A stretch of 64,000 nt of DNA from Balanoglossus misakiensis. Taxonomy: Eukaryota > Hemichordata. Shown piece after piece: positions 27,499 through 41,092 of the stretch. Within the stretch, counting starts at the first letter, position 1. Each line of letters starts with the position of its first letter. A program made the position numbers and the translations under genes. A model generated the notes under the pieces. It was not told where the DNA came from, did no database searches, and saw only the letters and a program-made list of their open reading frames with translations. Location of the stretch: contig CM082583.2 of the NCBI GenBank assembly GCA_040954595.2, forward strand, positions 9,734,001-9,798,000. Direction: 5' to 3'.

Positions 27499-27560
27499 AG
27501 GGCCGGGTGGCTGAGGAGAAAACGTTTGACCTGCGGTGAGAGCTTCGCGTGTACATTTGC
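27499..27560 (+). repeat. possible decayed tRNA-derived SINE or tRNA pseudogene fragment
   Basis: The stretch agggccgggtggctgaggag followed by aaaacgtttgacctgcggtg resembles the acceptor/D-arm and anticodon region of a class II (Ser/Leu-type) tRNA, including an A-box-like tggctgagg. No convincing B-box GGTTCGAATCC follows, so it is not called a functional tRNA. Confidence 0.25.
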
Positions 27561-28415
27561 TTTCCTACTGCGTGTAAATATGACACAGGGAATGTAAACA
27601 CCCTAACGACATAATTTATATCTTTGTGCATTTATATATTTCCATGTTATGCCTACATGCAGAGTGTAAGTGGAACTTGGCCAGCAGCGACAATAAAAGT
27701 GTTTCACTTCAATATTTTAAAGCAAAACAAAGAAGTCATGAGGAACAAGATATCAAATGGAAACGTCATGAAGGCAGTGAAATTGTCTCTCTGAAAAGAT
27801 ACGACAATGTGACACCTCTCTTGTGGTTTATATTATACCCAATTTGTTCCTTATAGACCAACACATACTCAATGTGCGCTGTGTGTTGTTGGATGGGAAC
27901 CTTTATATAGACTAATACAGTGTACTTTCACTGTGGCTAAAACATCTTTGGCATCTGTAAACAAGATCACTGTCCTGTTTATCATTGTTTACCAATTTGC
28001 AAGAATCTACAGCGGCAGCGTGGTGGACAGCTTGTAAATCAGGCAATGCAAGTCACAAACAGTCTCTGGTGGCAGTTTGGGTTTTATTACTAAACTATTC
28101 TAGGTAGATAGATCGTTGAGTAAAAATTGATTACATCTCTAAAAAGTTTGAATTTACAATTTTATACATCGAATCATACTCACACTCTGACCAACTCTAG
28201 AAAAAACCTAACAGTGTCCATTGACAAATATGTAAAGTAAGAGTTGTAAATATAGTTATAGGCACTTCATTATGTATTCTAATGTTGTATTTTTTTGGTT
28301 GAACTTCTGATCAGGAGAAAATAGTCTCTCTGAGCTATCAGTGATCTGGTCTTTGATTTGCCGAGTTGCTTTGTCTGCAAAGAGACATGGCTTATATATA
28401 TCAAGGGCAGTCGTG

Positions 28416-28587
28416 TTAACCCTTTCACCACCATGGTTCAGTCCAAACCAATTGTTTTCTATGGCAAGGTTGGACATCTATAGAGGGAACTGGGGGTGAG
28501 AGGTCTAAACACTGCATACATGTATGGTAAAGGAAACTGGCCACATGAGGTCAAAGGTCATCGGGGGTCTATGTTCAAAGGGTAAAA
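28416..28587. mobile_element. MITE-like element with TTAACCCTTT / AAAGGGTAAA ends
   Basis: Starts ttaaccctttcaccacc and ends gttcaaagggtaaa, giving imperfect terminal inverted repeats around about 172 bp without coding capacity. It contains a perfect DR1 nuclear-receptor element, AGGTCAAAGGTCA, at 28548-28560. No clear target-site duplication was found. Confidence 0.35.
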
Positions 28588-29617
28588 ACTATTAGAAAAC
28601 ACCCAATAACTCATGCTTTACCCTTTTTTGCTTTTCAAAACTTGTGCGCTTTCACTAGATGAACGGTTCACAATCCACTCATTTGGAAGAAAACTGCAGT
28701 AACTCTTGTGTACCATTGATTGATTGAGTGAATGCGTAAGTGTTGCGGCCACTTGAAATCACAAACATTTGTAAATTCTGACTCTGATCAGAATAAAAAA
28801 TCCTAAACAAACTTGATTTTTAATCTTGATTTCAAATAAGAAGATATTTTACGGTTTTCTTGAACAAAGCGAGAACAAATCTTGACAGCAGCATTAAACG
28901 ATATCTGCACTGCTAAAAAACCCACCAGATTTCTCTAATCATATTACTGATCATAGTGTAAAGACTGATTCTGAAAGAAAGAAATTTTCAATTGTCTTCA
29001 ACGGAAAAACACAGACAAGTACTGATAATTGGAGAGTTCTGTCACGATTATATATATGGTTTGTTAAAAACTGACAGAAAAAATTGCCTGCAAAATATAC
29101 TCTTCAAAAATTCCCTTCATGACAACGCCAAGAAAATTACATCCAATATATTGGTTATCACTTATTTACTATATAAAATCGCTACAAAAACAAATTGAAG
29201 GATATGACGTCATAAAATTTGCTAAGCAACATACTTTGAAACGCTTTATACAGTCATTCGCTCTACCCTGACAACTCAACAAACACTCCGTTCTGCTACC
29301 ATGACAACTCAAACAATCCCAAATGTTGAAGTATTAAGCTATGGCTAGAAAAATTGCACCTTGTAATGTCCTTTTCCTTGGGACACTTGTTAGATTAAAA
29401 ACTGCAATTCGTAGAAACAAGTAAGTGGTACTACGTTCAACTGAAAATCAATTTACATAATTATATTTAACACTGTTTGCCATCAAACTTGTATAATTTT
29501 CGAAGATTTACGACTTTATAAAAACTACTGTCAGTTTCAACAAACGGCTCAACGTGTTTCTTTGAGCCATTTGTCTAGTCATGGGTTGCTTCCGAGGATG
29601 TGTCTTCTACTAGGGTC

Positions 29618-29663
29618 TTGTGGGGTCATGGGTCACAGGTGTGAGGTCATGGGTCACTGGTGT
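29618..29663. repeat. short tandem duplication, ggtcatgggtcac(a/t)ggtgt
   Basis: Two copies of a roughly 21-base unit in the 3' UTR side of the MTMR gene. Each has paired GGTCA-type half-sites spaced by one base. Confidence 0.6.
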
Positions 29664-29694
29664 CACCGGGCAGGGCTAGTTCCCCCTAGTTCTT

Positions 29695-32600
29695 TCACAG
29701 CTCCTCGACATCATCAACGTCGTCACTGTTCCTGGACGACATGGATCCGCTGCTGTTCAGTGTGCCGTCGTAGCTGGCCATGGAGGAGGAGCGTATGAAC
29801 ATGCCCGCCACGGCCGACAGCGAGCTCTTGTTGGCGAAGAAGGACATGGGATTGCTGGAGGAGTTCGGGGAGAACGGGAAGGCCGAGGTGAAGCTCTCGC
29901 TGAACTTCGTCGACGAGTCAAAGGAGAAGTAGAGCCCGCTGTCGCGACTGTGCCTCTTCTTCAGGGGCGTAGACGTTCGGAGGCTGTGGATTTTCAGTCT
30001 CAAGTAGTGGATTTCGTCGACCAGCATGCACTGCTGGAGAAACTCCGACGGGGGTCCCCCGTTGACTATGTGCACGCTGGGCACCCATCGTAAATAACAC
30101 TGAATCCAAAATTTGATAGCAGGTCCCGATGTGTTCAAATTCTGGGCAAGGTTGGTGTCTACCGTGGTGGGCAGTCTCTGTTCAGCCGACACCTGGCTGG
30201 CCTGGCTGAGTTTGCGATAGGGCAGCTTGGGGCCGCCGTCTCCGTCCCCGTTCTCCTTGGCCGGGCTGGACGACTGGAGTTGCAGCGTGATCAGATCGTC
30301 GTTTTTGCACCCGGCACAGTTCTGGTGCTGCTTGTGCCTCATAAAGTACATGGGGTTGTTGAACAGCGATATGTCCTGCTCTCGGAACTGCATGGACCAG
30401 TTCCAGACGGAGACCAGCTGCGCCGGCGGCCTCACCTCGCTCAGGATGGAGCGGTACCGCTGACGCTCGCTGTTGAATATGAAGGTCTCGAACAGCCCGT
30501 GGTGCGAGCAGTCCCACAGCGTGATCAGGTAGGTGTCGGTGAAACCAAACGACGACGGGAACTGGTTCACCAGCTGCCAAACACAGTCCAAGAACAGCAG
30601 AAACACAGGCGACTTGAAGGTCGAAAAAATAACCATAATCGAGTTAGTTTCACAGATTTAACTTTCATCTTCAATGATCAGAATTATTTCAAAAGTCATA
30701 CCACAAATATACAGCTAAAGCTGTACAAAAATGACAAACCCCAATTCACATTTCAGGAGAATCACCACCACAGAAAGAATCCTACCTCTTCCCCTTCAGG
30801 GACGGACACATGTTGATACCTTATCAGGAACTCGTGCCCCATGACTACCCACTCCCGCTGGACCAAACTTTCAAACCCGACGCGCGTGCGGTAGTACGGA
30901 TCCAACAACAGCTGTATGAGCGACGATATCAGACATGACAGGTCACGACCTTCAGTTTCTGGAATTGACAGAGGGGGTGTGATCAGAAACCAATGACTCG
31001 ACACATTGACTCCTACATGTATGGCCCAAAAACGACGTTCGGAATACACATGATTCCAGTTTAAACAGGGTTGGTTCAGGCAGGTCCCTCTGTACAGTGG
31101 AGTGCGATAGAAAGGTTACATGATGTCTCTAGATCTCTGGATGTACTGACCTTTTAAAATCAAAGATTTGCCGTCATTGACCATATGACGCACTGCCTCC
31201 ATGGAAACCTCCAAACATTTCCTGAAAATCAAAGATTGAAAATCAAGGAATTTGGTACATTTTGGATAAGATGAGAGATTCAAAATGGTGGGCAGGAGTA
31301 CTCATTACAGTTTCTCTGAGAATTTCTCAAAGTACCGGTAGCTGGTATGGATGATGTTGAAAGATTAATGATGTTAGATTTGTGCTACGCTGGGATCAGA
31401 TGACAACATTCACATCGTCATAAATAATTCAAAACTGCTTTTACCGGACACAATGCAACCACTTGGTGCCGTCCAGACTCGCAAACCATCTATCATCATT
31501 GCCCCAGAATTCTTTCATGGATTCTGCAAGAGAAAATGCATCATTTATACATCAGACAGCGAGTCCTTCCTCAATCACCATAATGGATCATTCTTTCCAT
31601 ATTATTGAATTCTTCAATGCTTTTTATCTGTTGTGTGATGTACTACATCCCAAATGATTTTTTATTAATTCATGCAGACATGTGAGATCTCGGAAAATGG
31701 TCAGCTGTTTTTCCTTACCAGGCATGCAAAGTTCCTTGAGTTTCTTGAAAGATGTCTGTATACTCCCGAGAGAAGGACAATGTTTGTCCAGACTGATCAA
31801 CACTGATGTCATCTTCGAGGGATGTGTATCTTTGATTGCTTTCAGTATACTGAAAAGTAAAAAAACACACCATGATGTAGGAGGGATTCACGACAGACAT
31901 ACTGTGTTTCTAGTCAGACACATAACTTAGAAGTACTAAGAACTGACTGGCTCACATTGGAATCAAACCAACCTTCTCTCGCGGTCTGTCAGTTCGGTGT
32001 CTGCCCTCAAGGGGACCATTCTGTACAAGGCACTGCCATTACTGTGGGACCAACTCCAAGTCTGAAGAGACAAAGCAACACGTGTCAACTTGCTTTATGT
32101 GAGTGTGTGTGTGAAAGCATGCGTGTGTGTGTATCAAATGGTTTATTTGTCTAAATGTCTCAACTTACAGCAATTCTGCCACCGTTGAAATGAGGAGCTG
32201 AATTGTTGAGATCATTATCTGTCAGACAGGAAGGCACTACAAAGTATTCGGGAAGACTGAAAACAAAAATAATAATAATTTGGAATCAGCTCTGAAGACA
32301 CTAAATTACTATGAGACACAAACAAATGTGCAATTCTCATAAATGACACAAAACCATCCACTTCCAAATCCATCAAAAGTCAGAAGAAAAATTGCTCACT
32401 ACCTGTCAGACAACTTGAAATCTTGATTTGCCATGGTTACCCGAAACCCACGCGCATTCATTCTCTCCAACTCTCGATCCCAGTCCTTGGCATCCCGGAA
32501 CTGTGGCACGTGGTTCTTTGCTTCTGAGCTGAATCTTACGGAAGGCGTATGTGAGTTGTTGGTGTTTGCATGTTTGGTAGGATTAAAGACGAACGCAAAG

Positions 32601-35259
32601 AGCAGTGGAAGCTTGGTGGGAAACGCGTGATGTAAAATTGCATTGACCACCTGGTGAAAGTCAGAAAACAACGGTACTTTATCATCATCATTCACTGAAT
32701 CACAAAATATCTCCAGAAATCTATGCACAGTGTTTCTACTAAATTGCCAGAGCTATTATCACTGGTAGACATTGAATACTCACAGTTTTATCTTCTCCCT
32801 TGGGGCTAAATTTGAAACTGAACGTGTACACCCGGAAGTCTTTACATTGTATTTGTATCATTTTCATTCCTCCTGACACATTGCTTCCTGGTGCCAAGTG
32901 TCTGCTCTTTCTATTGCTCGAAACTGAAAAAAAAATAATAATATCAAAGATTACACGAAACCGTCACGAAGAAAATCAATATTCCATAGAAAGTGTGAAA
33001 GAAAAATTAGATTTGAGATACTATCAAACAGTATAACTTCATATTTTTCACCCCAAGCAGGTAAGTCTCCCATACCTTGATAGACGGAGTCCACGCATGT
33101 CAGGGGGATGTCATTCTCACCCAGTAGAGTATTCTTCTGCCCAATGCCCATCTACGATAGACCAGACAGATATCAATTACACCCCATAGTGGTAGGTACA
33201 CCTGTTTAGATCTAGTTTATTCACCTGGCACATACAGGAACCATCACCTTGCTGAGTCATAGTTTCAGACAAGTCAGAGTATCACTTCCATTTTCTGATT
33301 AATTTCTGTTTCTATTTTCACCCCAAATTTCATCTTTCAGCAGTGACAGAATCCAAAATTGGTTAAAAGGAATACATATAACTCACCAGATCATAGGAAG
33401 ACCTCTCAGCCGTCACAAAGCTGATTTTGAAATTTGTACAGAACAGGGCTCCCGACATGCCATGTTTGAAATCTCCAAATGAATTGTACTTCAACACATT
33501 GTGTGCATTAGCAATCACAATTTCACCTGAAAAATAAAAATATATGCGGTATATCTATCGTCAGTGCAAGAGTTTTATATCAAATGATGAGTCAACGCAC
33601 TTCACTGAACAAATAATCTCAGTCGTGACACTAAATTAGCAAAATAATTACAATTCTGTCCTGTGACTGTCTGCAGGAAACCGGTAAATGCTACTTAGTT
33701 TCTGTGGTATTTCACTTTGGTTCCACACTGATATGACTAAAGTAATCTGTATAAAGGGAACTATAACTTCTGAGGCAACAGATATACTCACCAGACAGTA
33801 GTTTGGGCTCCAAGGTTTGGTCAAAGACATCTTCCGCAGCTTTGGATACCTGAAGTTGAAAATACAAAGGTCAAAGTGCAATCGTCACCAGAGGTCATGA
33901 GACACCATTACCCCATCAGCAACCACGAGTCACCGGGCATTACCACGACTTTTATATGGATGTCAACCAGAGTATAAATCTGCACTTGATTTAATAAATT
34001 GTCAAAAGGTCAATAACGGATTTAGAACTTGATTCCACAGAAGCAGCCATGCATTGATTACATAACAAATCCCTCATTGGAAGTACACTGTATTAATTCA
34101 ATCAACAGTAGAGTAATCTTCAGACAAATGGGATTTTTAAAAGGAATGTCTCCTGGGAAGAACGCATTATCATTTGCTTGTCCCAGTGCATTGCTATAAC
34201 TGTTACTAGTATTCAGGGATTAGCCCATCTATTTCCTGGTGTACAGGTCATCATTGTAAACAATACAGAACAAACGAAAGAAGTATGTACATGGGTATGC
34301 ACAGGCAAAACGGGTCCAGTTTCACATGTTTGGTCCAGAAGTGGGCCGGGGTAGCACTTTTGATATACATGTGCTGCTTTACAGTGGGTTAGCTGTTTGT
34401 CAGCCCTAAGTTGGGTGGGGTTATTGGTCATATTTTTGTACATCTCCACAGCTACATGTAACAGCAGGTCAAAAAATTAAATATTTACATGCATTAATGG
34501 TTTATAGGCAGCACACATATTACACAGAAGGAAGTAGACATTCCTGCTATGCCAGTGACATGTATGATATGTCTGGTGGCAAACGTAAACCACAAACTCA
34601 ATCATATCAGTCACGGTTAACAGATTTCATAACTGAATTCCGATTTCCAGAATGGCTGCTCACCAGAAGTTCACAAAAAGAATGTGATCAAGAGGAAAAG
34701 CTTGAAATAGGAGACTATGCATTAATACTGTATTAATAACCTTATATACTGGAATATAAAAGATAAAATATAAAAACCAAGGAGTGTGCAACTTGCAGTG
34801 AAAGTATTCAGTGGTGTCCTAATATCTACTAATTTAAGTTACTACTATTTTTGGTGGTTATCATTACAAGAACACGTGACAAAAAACAAAGTACACAAAA
34901 AGACCAGTTATGTCCTGTACAAAATGCCATGGAACATAGCAAAAACTTACTGCACAATGTTCAACTTTGCTATCAGGCGACCAGTCTACGTAAGATTTAA
35001 AAGAATGGCTGCTCCCCCGACTTGATTCAATGCCTTTGGGCGCCTAAAATGGAACCAAACACACCGTAAAAAATAATAATCTTCAAAAACTTACGATGTG
35101 CCATGTCAGATTTCGGTATCACACGCAAGGTCGGTCGTCAGTTGCAGGACAGGGACTACGCACCTTTCCAAAATTAAATTCTATAAAAAGGGTTTAATAT
35201 ATACTTACGTCGGCTTTGATGTCGACGTACGACTTGAACGTTGACTGCTTATTCGACAT
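29695..35259 (-). CDS. MTMR10/12: myotubularin-related pseudophosphatase, MTMR10/MTMR12 type
   Basis: Thirteen coding exons join in frame to 753 residues: 35209-35259, 33792-33849, 33387-33526, 33076-33151, 32784-32923, 32403-32650, 32169-32256, 31973-32061, 31719-31849, 31445-31523, 31151-31221, 30786-30958 and 29695-30612, stop 29695-29697. Human MTMR10 and MTMR12 are of similar length. A PH-GRAM region (about 30-200) includes EIVIANAHNVLKYNSFGDF; a myotubularin phosphatase-like domain (about 220-560) includes WSWSHSNGSALYRM and DGTKWLHCVRKCLEVSMEAV; a serine-rich C-terminal domain follows. The position of the catalytic HCSDGWDRT loop reads LKETEGRD (about 389-396), lacking Cys and the first Arg, so the enzyme is inactive as in its human relatives. 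MTMR12 acts as an adaptor for active myotubularins on PI3P/PI(3,5)P2. It starts head-to-head with a small FAD-motif ORF at 35531. Confidence 0.95.
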
Positions 35260-35530
35260 GGCTACTAATACAGAAACAAAAACAGACGCGAAACTGGTAA
35301 AATTGTTTTGAATCTGAGCTGACCCGTGCCTCCTCACGTACTGGTCGCCATGTTGGACTGGATTGACGAAGAGCTTTGAGAGGGGTCAAAGTTCAAGGGG
35401 TGTGGCCTCAGCCAGAGAACGTGCACATAGACGCACTTGTTGTCACGATCAGGAAAACAACTGTCGAGGAACTACCATCAAAAATCAGGAAGTGAGATTG
35501 ATTCAGCGGAACTGAAACATTTTGACAAAT
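35260..35530. promoter_or_regulatory. MTMR10/12 upstream promoter region
   Basis: The 270 bases above the MTMR start codon. They contain cgccatgttggactgg at about 35348-35363, a YY1-type CCAT/CAAnATGGC motif often found near such starts. No TATA box was recognised. Confidence 0.35.
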
Positions 35531-35602
35531 ATGGAAATATATGACGTTGTTGTGATCGGGGGCGGGGCAGTGTTATTGGCTGTTTATAGCATTAAACATT
35601 GA
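35531..35602 (+). pseudogene. short ORF resembling the FAD-binding start of an oxidoreductase (orphan fragment)
   Basis: ATG at 35531 opens MEIYDVVVIGGGAVLLAVYS and stops within 24 codons. The beta-strand plus GGG followed by small and hydrophobic residues is the usual N-terminal dinucleotide-binding motif of FAD-dependent oxidoreductases (DVVVIGGGxxG). The glycine expected after GGGAV is Leu. No convincing donor follows, and no further exons are visible on the + strand within the NAA35 region. It could be a relic of a former head-to-head partner of MTMR10/12, a distant first exon, or chance. Confidence 0.3.
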
Positions 35603-35666
35603 TCATTGATTGTACAAGTGCAATAAAAACAACTATACAATTATGTACCATAATTTTTTAAAAGAT

Positions 35667-35672
35667 TTTATT
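35667..35672 (-). terminator. NAA35 poly(A) signal
   Basis: TTTATT on the + strand is AATAAA for NAA35, about 195 bases beyond its stop codon. Confidence 0.55.
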
Positions 35673-35865
35673 TTTTATATCAAAATGTTTTTATAGGGGA
35701 TATAATACTTAAAAGTAATCACACTCAGGATTTAATTACTTGATATATCCAGCCAGCATGATGATAAGAATACATTGAGATGAATGGACATCCTTCACAG
35801 ATCAGTGACCATGCTAGCCAATGAAGCAGCTTCATGTAAAAAGTCAGTGTTGTTTGTGTTGCAGA

Positions 35866-38800
35866 TCAGTTGATTTTGATGATGGGGAATATTTTATGAG
35901 TTGTGAAATCAAAACTGGCGGGTTCCTTGGATTCTTTCTTGTGGCCACCCACAATCAATTTCATCACCACAAAGTTGGTCTTCGCCACTTTGATGAGTGT
36001 CAGGATCTGAAAAAAAAAAACATCATTTGTTGTCATACATTCTGTTTTGTGACAAGTGGTCAATAAAGCCAAGTACATGTCAATACTGCTTGCAGTCTCA
36101 GTTCAGTGTGTATACTGATAGAGTCTATGTGATCTGTTATTCAAGTACAATTGATATGTTTGGTATGGTATGCTTATTCATTTTTTATACAATCACTTAC
36201 GCAGGAGAGATTTTGATACAAATATCACCACTGAATTCCTGTCACCTGATGCAAGAATATTTGGATTTTACATATGTATGATTACCAGAAAGATGCAAAT
36301 GAAATTTTCTAAAATTCTGAAACTGAACTGAGGTGGAATTTTAACATCATCTCTCTGGATAGCACACGCACAGACGTGGCATTGGATACTCGCACGCACA
36401 CACACACACAAGCTGAGGGGGTCACTTACCTCTTCAGATGGATTCATAATGGATTCAAATATACTCTTGGCATGCTGGAAGTGCTTGCACGATGAAATAT
36501 AGAAGTCTACAGCTGTCGGCAGTGGGTTGTACTTGCTGAGATCTGTCATGTCCAGAAACTGCTGATACTGAACAGGGGGAGGCGTCAGAACATTGCCAAA
36601 CGGGGCAAAGCGGTGCTCGTATCGAACTTGCTCGTTGTCAAACTCTTCATTTGGTTTCTTGAGTTTGTCGTCTATCGAAAGTCCAACCATTGCCTGGAGA
36701 TGAGAAATAACATGCAATTCGTGTATTTTAAAAATAGCATCAAGGACACTGTGCTCCTATTTGATAGACGGTCATACATACAGACAGACAGATGACAGAT
36801 TTTGACTGGTCCCATAAGCTCCCACAGTATACATGTAGTATAGGCTAACATGCATAACTAGAGCAGCTTGTTTCCCTAGGAACATTTTAGGGTAACAACA
36901 TACAGACAATTCCCCACAGTTCACACACACACTCACCTTGTAAAATCCATTACATAAATTCTGCAACGCCTGGGCCATGGCAATCTCTCTATCATGAGGT
37001 CGCATCTTTTTCTTCTTGCTCTTTTTCTTGCTGCTCCGACCTTTCTGTTGCTGTTCCACAATACTTTCTTGTTCAAGTAGGAAGTTTTCAGCTCTGGTTA
37101 ACGTTGATATCAGCCACCCATACAGAAATTCACACAAATACCTTGGGAAAGATAAATACAAGAATCATCACATCCAAATTATGAATGTATAACCATGCAC
37201 TGACCACAGCATCTTACGGTTACGCGGCACATGCAATTCAAGTTTAACAAATCCTGATAATGTGTCCATGATAGCTAATATGTACTCACCAGTACACATA
37301 ATGATACTCATGAGGCGCATACAACTCAAGTTCAAATCCAGACAACGTGTACTGAATCATAACACACAGCGTGTGATATAAAACAAAGCTGCCAAAACAC
37401 GCCAGGTGTTGCCTGCCCGGTTCCTGTTTAGCCAGCATGGTGTGTAAAGCAGCGTCCACTTTGTCAGCCTGTCAAAATACAAAGGGTGAGTTACAGCAGA
37501 GTACAGAGTGCCCAAGGTGCATGTACATGAGAATATTTCTCATTTCATGTATAATAATATCACACATGTATATAGGGTATCTCTAGGAAATTTCTGTAAA
37601 TTCTGGAATAGACATGGGAGAGTGGAAAGCTTGTTTGTAAAGTTGCACACTGAAGTTGCATAATGAAAACAGGATGCAGATCTACAGACATTTGAAACAA
37701 AATAGTGCAATTGTCCTGTGATATAATCCCTAAGTTTGTTATTAAAGATACAATGTACATGTACCAAGATTTACTGTTGTGCGACTTACTTCATCCTGCA
37801 AGTTGGCCAAATCTTCCAGTATGTGTGCAAGCTTGTCTCGCTGTCTGGCTCTGTTGTGACCATGAATTTGATACAGTGTACAGATTGGCTGCAAGCAAAG
37901 GTGAGATTGTGAAAGAGGGTGGTCTGTGACGTGCAAAATTCTTGGAATGAAAGAACAATCTTGGAACTCCTCATTTTTCAAATAACAAGATCTCATTTAG
38001 CATTCATAATTTGTTAGTTGCAACCATCAATTACTCTTGCAGACTCACCCTAACCATGTGACTGAGAAGAGCATCCACATACTCCTTGGCCTGTGCATTA
38101 TTCATGAGCCACGACTTGGGAGCCAGCACTGGTGGACAGAGGAAGGTCTTGACGCCATCTTTGATGAAATCCTGCACAAGTTCTATGCCAAAGATCTTCT
38201 TGTTTTGTGGCAGGAATATCATCTGTAGCAGTGATCTTGACAGCACGCACGGACTCAGCTTGCTAAACTCTATCATGAAATCCTGTTAAATTGGGAATGA
38301 TCAACGAAACACTTGAGATAATGCAAAGTTTTAAATTCTATACAAAACAAAATCAGAATGTAAAATGCATACTTACAAAGGCAGAGTGCAAGCTTGGGCA
38401 CTCCATGACATCACAGATTCTACTAATTCTGGACATCATACCAGACAGATAGGTCAATGCTTCTTCAGGTGTTACTATCTTGCAGTATCTTGGAAACGTT
38501 GGCGGCAAGAGTCGCTGGTTCACCAACGGTTCAAATCCCATTACTAATGTATAATCTGTTTTCAATAAAAATAATTCTAATGTAAAATTTGCACCATGGC
38601 AAAATTCAGTTCTGAAAATTATTTTTTGAATATTTTTTTATTATTTCAGTTTGTACTGGAGCATGGAGTTATATGCATGATTTTCACTCTATGATTTATT
38701 TCCATTTTCATACCTGTGTTTTTTGAGTCAGCAGAATCTGTCAGTGACTGCCTTCCGTAGTGTATGGTGTTCTTAATTGCGCCTAGCAACTGTTCTGCTT

Positions 38801-40998
38801 GCTGTAGGTGTCTCTTGGCTTCCATCACACCCTGCTTAACCTGCACACAGATGTAAAACGCAACACAGAAAATGTTGTACAAGTTTGTTTGGATTTTTTG
38901 AGGGGGGAGGGGGTGTCACTGGAAGAAATGATCCAAACTGTATGTTTAATAAGAAACATTCTGTTTTATTATGTCAACTCACCTCTTTCCTATTGAAGGC
39001 TAACAAAGCTGAATAGAACAATCTGCAATATTTAATCCTGGCCTGAATGGCTATGCACTGCTGATGCTGTGAAACAATGAAACAAAAGTCAGTATCACTC
39101 TATGAAAACTTCCACAGGATGAATGATATGTTACGTTGTACATGAGTCTGCCTTCAACATAACTGAGAGAAGTTCAATGCCAGATTATTTTGACAAGGAA
39201 AATAGAAATACCTCCAGTTCAGTTTCTGCATCTCTCTCTTCTCCTTTTCTAATTCTGGTACTCTGAAAATGATCAAAAACTTTTAAAACTACGTATGAAG
39301 TTATCTCTTTACAATCATAAAAAACAGAAAATCTTTCCAGAAATATAACATATGAACAATGCTGCATCAATTGTGTACATTCTACAAGCAAATAATAAAT
39401 GTAACAAAATATTCATCAGTGAGAAAAAACAACATATGGATATATTTTTAATCTGACAACAGATTTTCAATTTTTGGCTTACTTTTATTCTCTTGGAATA
39501 CTCTTCTTCAACTTCTTTCAACATGCCACCGACTCTCAAGTCCGAGATGTTAGTTGCCAATTTAAAGCCGTACGTCATTGGCTGGAAATCCTCCTGCAGA
39601 GACAAAGTTTATTCAAATATTGACTGTAACAGCTTGAACCCTTGCAATAAATAGAATGCTAGCCTCAAGAGACAAATTTTCATGCCATGCCTTTTCTGTC
39701 ATTGGTATAAACACACATCCGACATCATTGCTTTTCCTAGTAACAACCACAGCTATCATCATTTGCCTCTTTTACCATGCCCTATTGACCAAAGTATTAT
39801 CTAAACTGCGAAATGCACATTGATTTCCCATATTTGTCAGTTGCCCTGACGTCATCTGCTCTCAATGCATGGTACTTAAAACATCAATTAAAACAAGAGA
39901 AGGTTTACCAACCTCTTCAAAAACCAACGCTCTGTTGACTTTTTCCCGAACTATGTCAACCATCTTCAGTACAAACAACGAGAATGCCTTGATGCATCTG
40001 TCCTCGACGAGACTAGGATTATGAAGGTATAGATTGGTGAATACAGTCTGAGCTAGTGAATGACCTTCAAGCCAGGTGACCTGCCGTCAAAATAGTAAAG
40101 AACACTTCATATCTCAATGCTTCTATGACATTACACAATGCACTGAAACATCCAAAACTGTGACATTTTCTAGCCGTATTGAAGAAAAAATGATTTGTAT
40201 GAATATGTCTTGTGGAAGGCGCCCTCTGGTGACTGGTTTTAAAAAGTTACAACACTCCCATATGTACTTACAATGCACGCAAATGTAGCATCAATATTTG
40301 CTATGAGCTCTGGCAGTGTGAGATCTTTTATTTTCACTGTGCCGGCCTTGATCGACTGTTCAAAGTTCAGCACTTTTCTGTTGGCCTGGTTACACAACAT
40401 GCCTGCATCCATCTTGGGGTCCATCATCTCTATGGCTGACATGGCTTCAAACAAACCAAAGCTGGGGAAAGGAGATAGTGGCATTGGCAATGTCAGCTGG
40501 TGGTGGTGGTGGTGGGGATGGGAGTGTGTGTGTCCGCATGCATGCACATTGCCATATGCACATGTGCACATACTAAAGAGAGGGGGCATCAATGAAGGAA
40601 ATGTGTGAAACAGTCAATAAGTTTTTGAAACTATATGTAGCTTCTAAATGACAAGGAGGACAATACACTTACTCAGCATCATGTAAGAGTTCTCCCAAGT
40701 GAAGCTCCTCGGTAGCTTTCATGAAGTCATCCGTGATCTCACACCAATTATACTGCACTGTATCTGATGAACCTGAGGCATAAAAATACAAACCACATTC
40801 AAAGAAAGTCTACTTGGAAGGCTCTAAAAGAGGAGTGCATGGTTATGATAAATTTTAACATATGCTTGGCTTAGAAATAAGTTTACGATTTGGAAAATCA
40901 CTTACTTGAAGGATTGTTGAATTCACTTTGACCCCAACCAAGGTCATCATCTGTTCTGTTTTTAAATAAATAAAAAGTATGCATTAGGAATTGATGAT

Positions 40999-41092
<94 letters not shown>

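Larger units (their letters stand above)
23108..29694. other. TIPE 3' flank and intergenic region, no gene recognised
   Basis: No coding exon was recognised. Candidate AATAAA signals for a long TIPE 3' UTR occur at 25266-25271 and again near 25296. The segment at about 23385-23700 resembles a dispersed repeat: ctgtttgtccatccatctgtctgtt, then atctcgagaacggctgaac. Other listed items are a possible tRNA-derived fragment at 27499 and a MITE-like element at 28416. A full CRE octamer at 29205-29212 has no obvious gene start beside it. Confidence 0.45.

Noticed and set aside
27499-27560. Functional tRNA gene
   Set aside because: Only an A-box-like half is visible; no B box or acceptor-stem pairing was found, so it is listed only as a possible relic.
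30182-30816. Long frames on both strands over the last MTMR exon
   Set aside because: Shadows of the true minus-strand frame, which continues in phase with the upstream exon.
32651-32728. N-terminal extension of the MTMR frame upstream of the exon at 32403-32650
   Set aside because: A good acceptor (gactttcaccag) at 32651 and phase agreement with exon 32784-32923 show it is intron; the joined protein then matches MTMR10/12.
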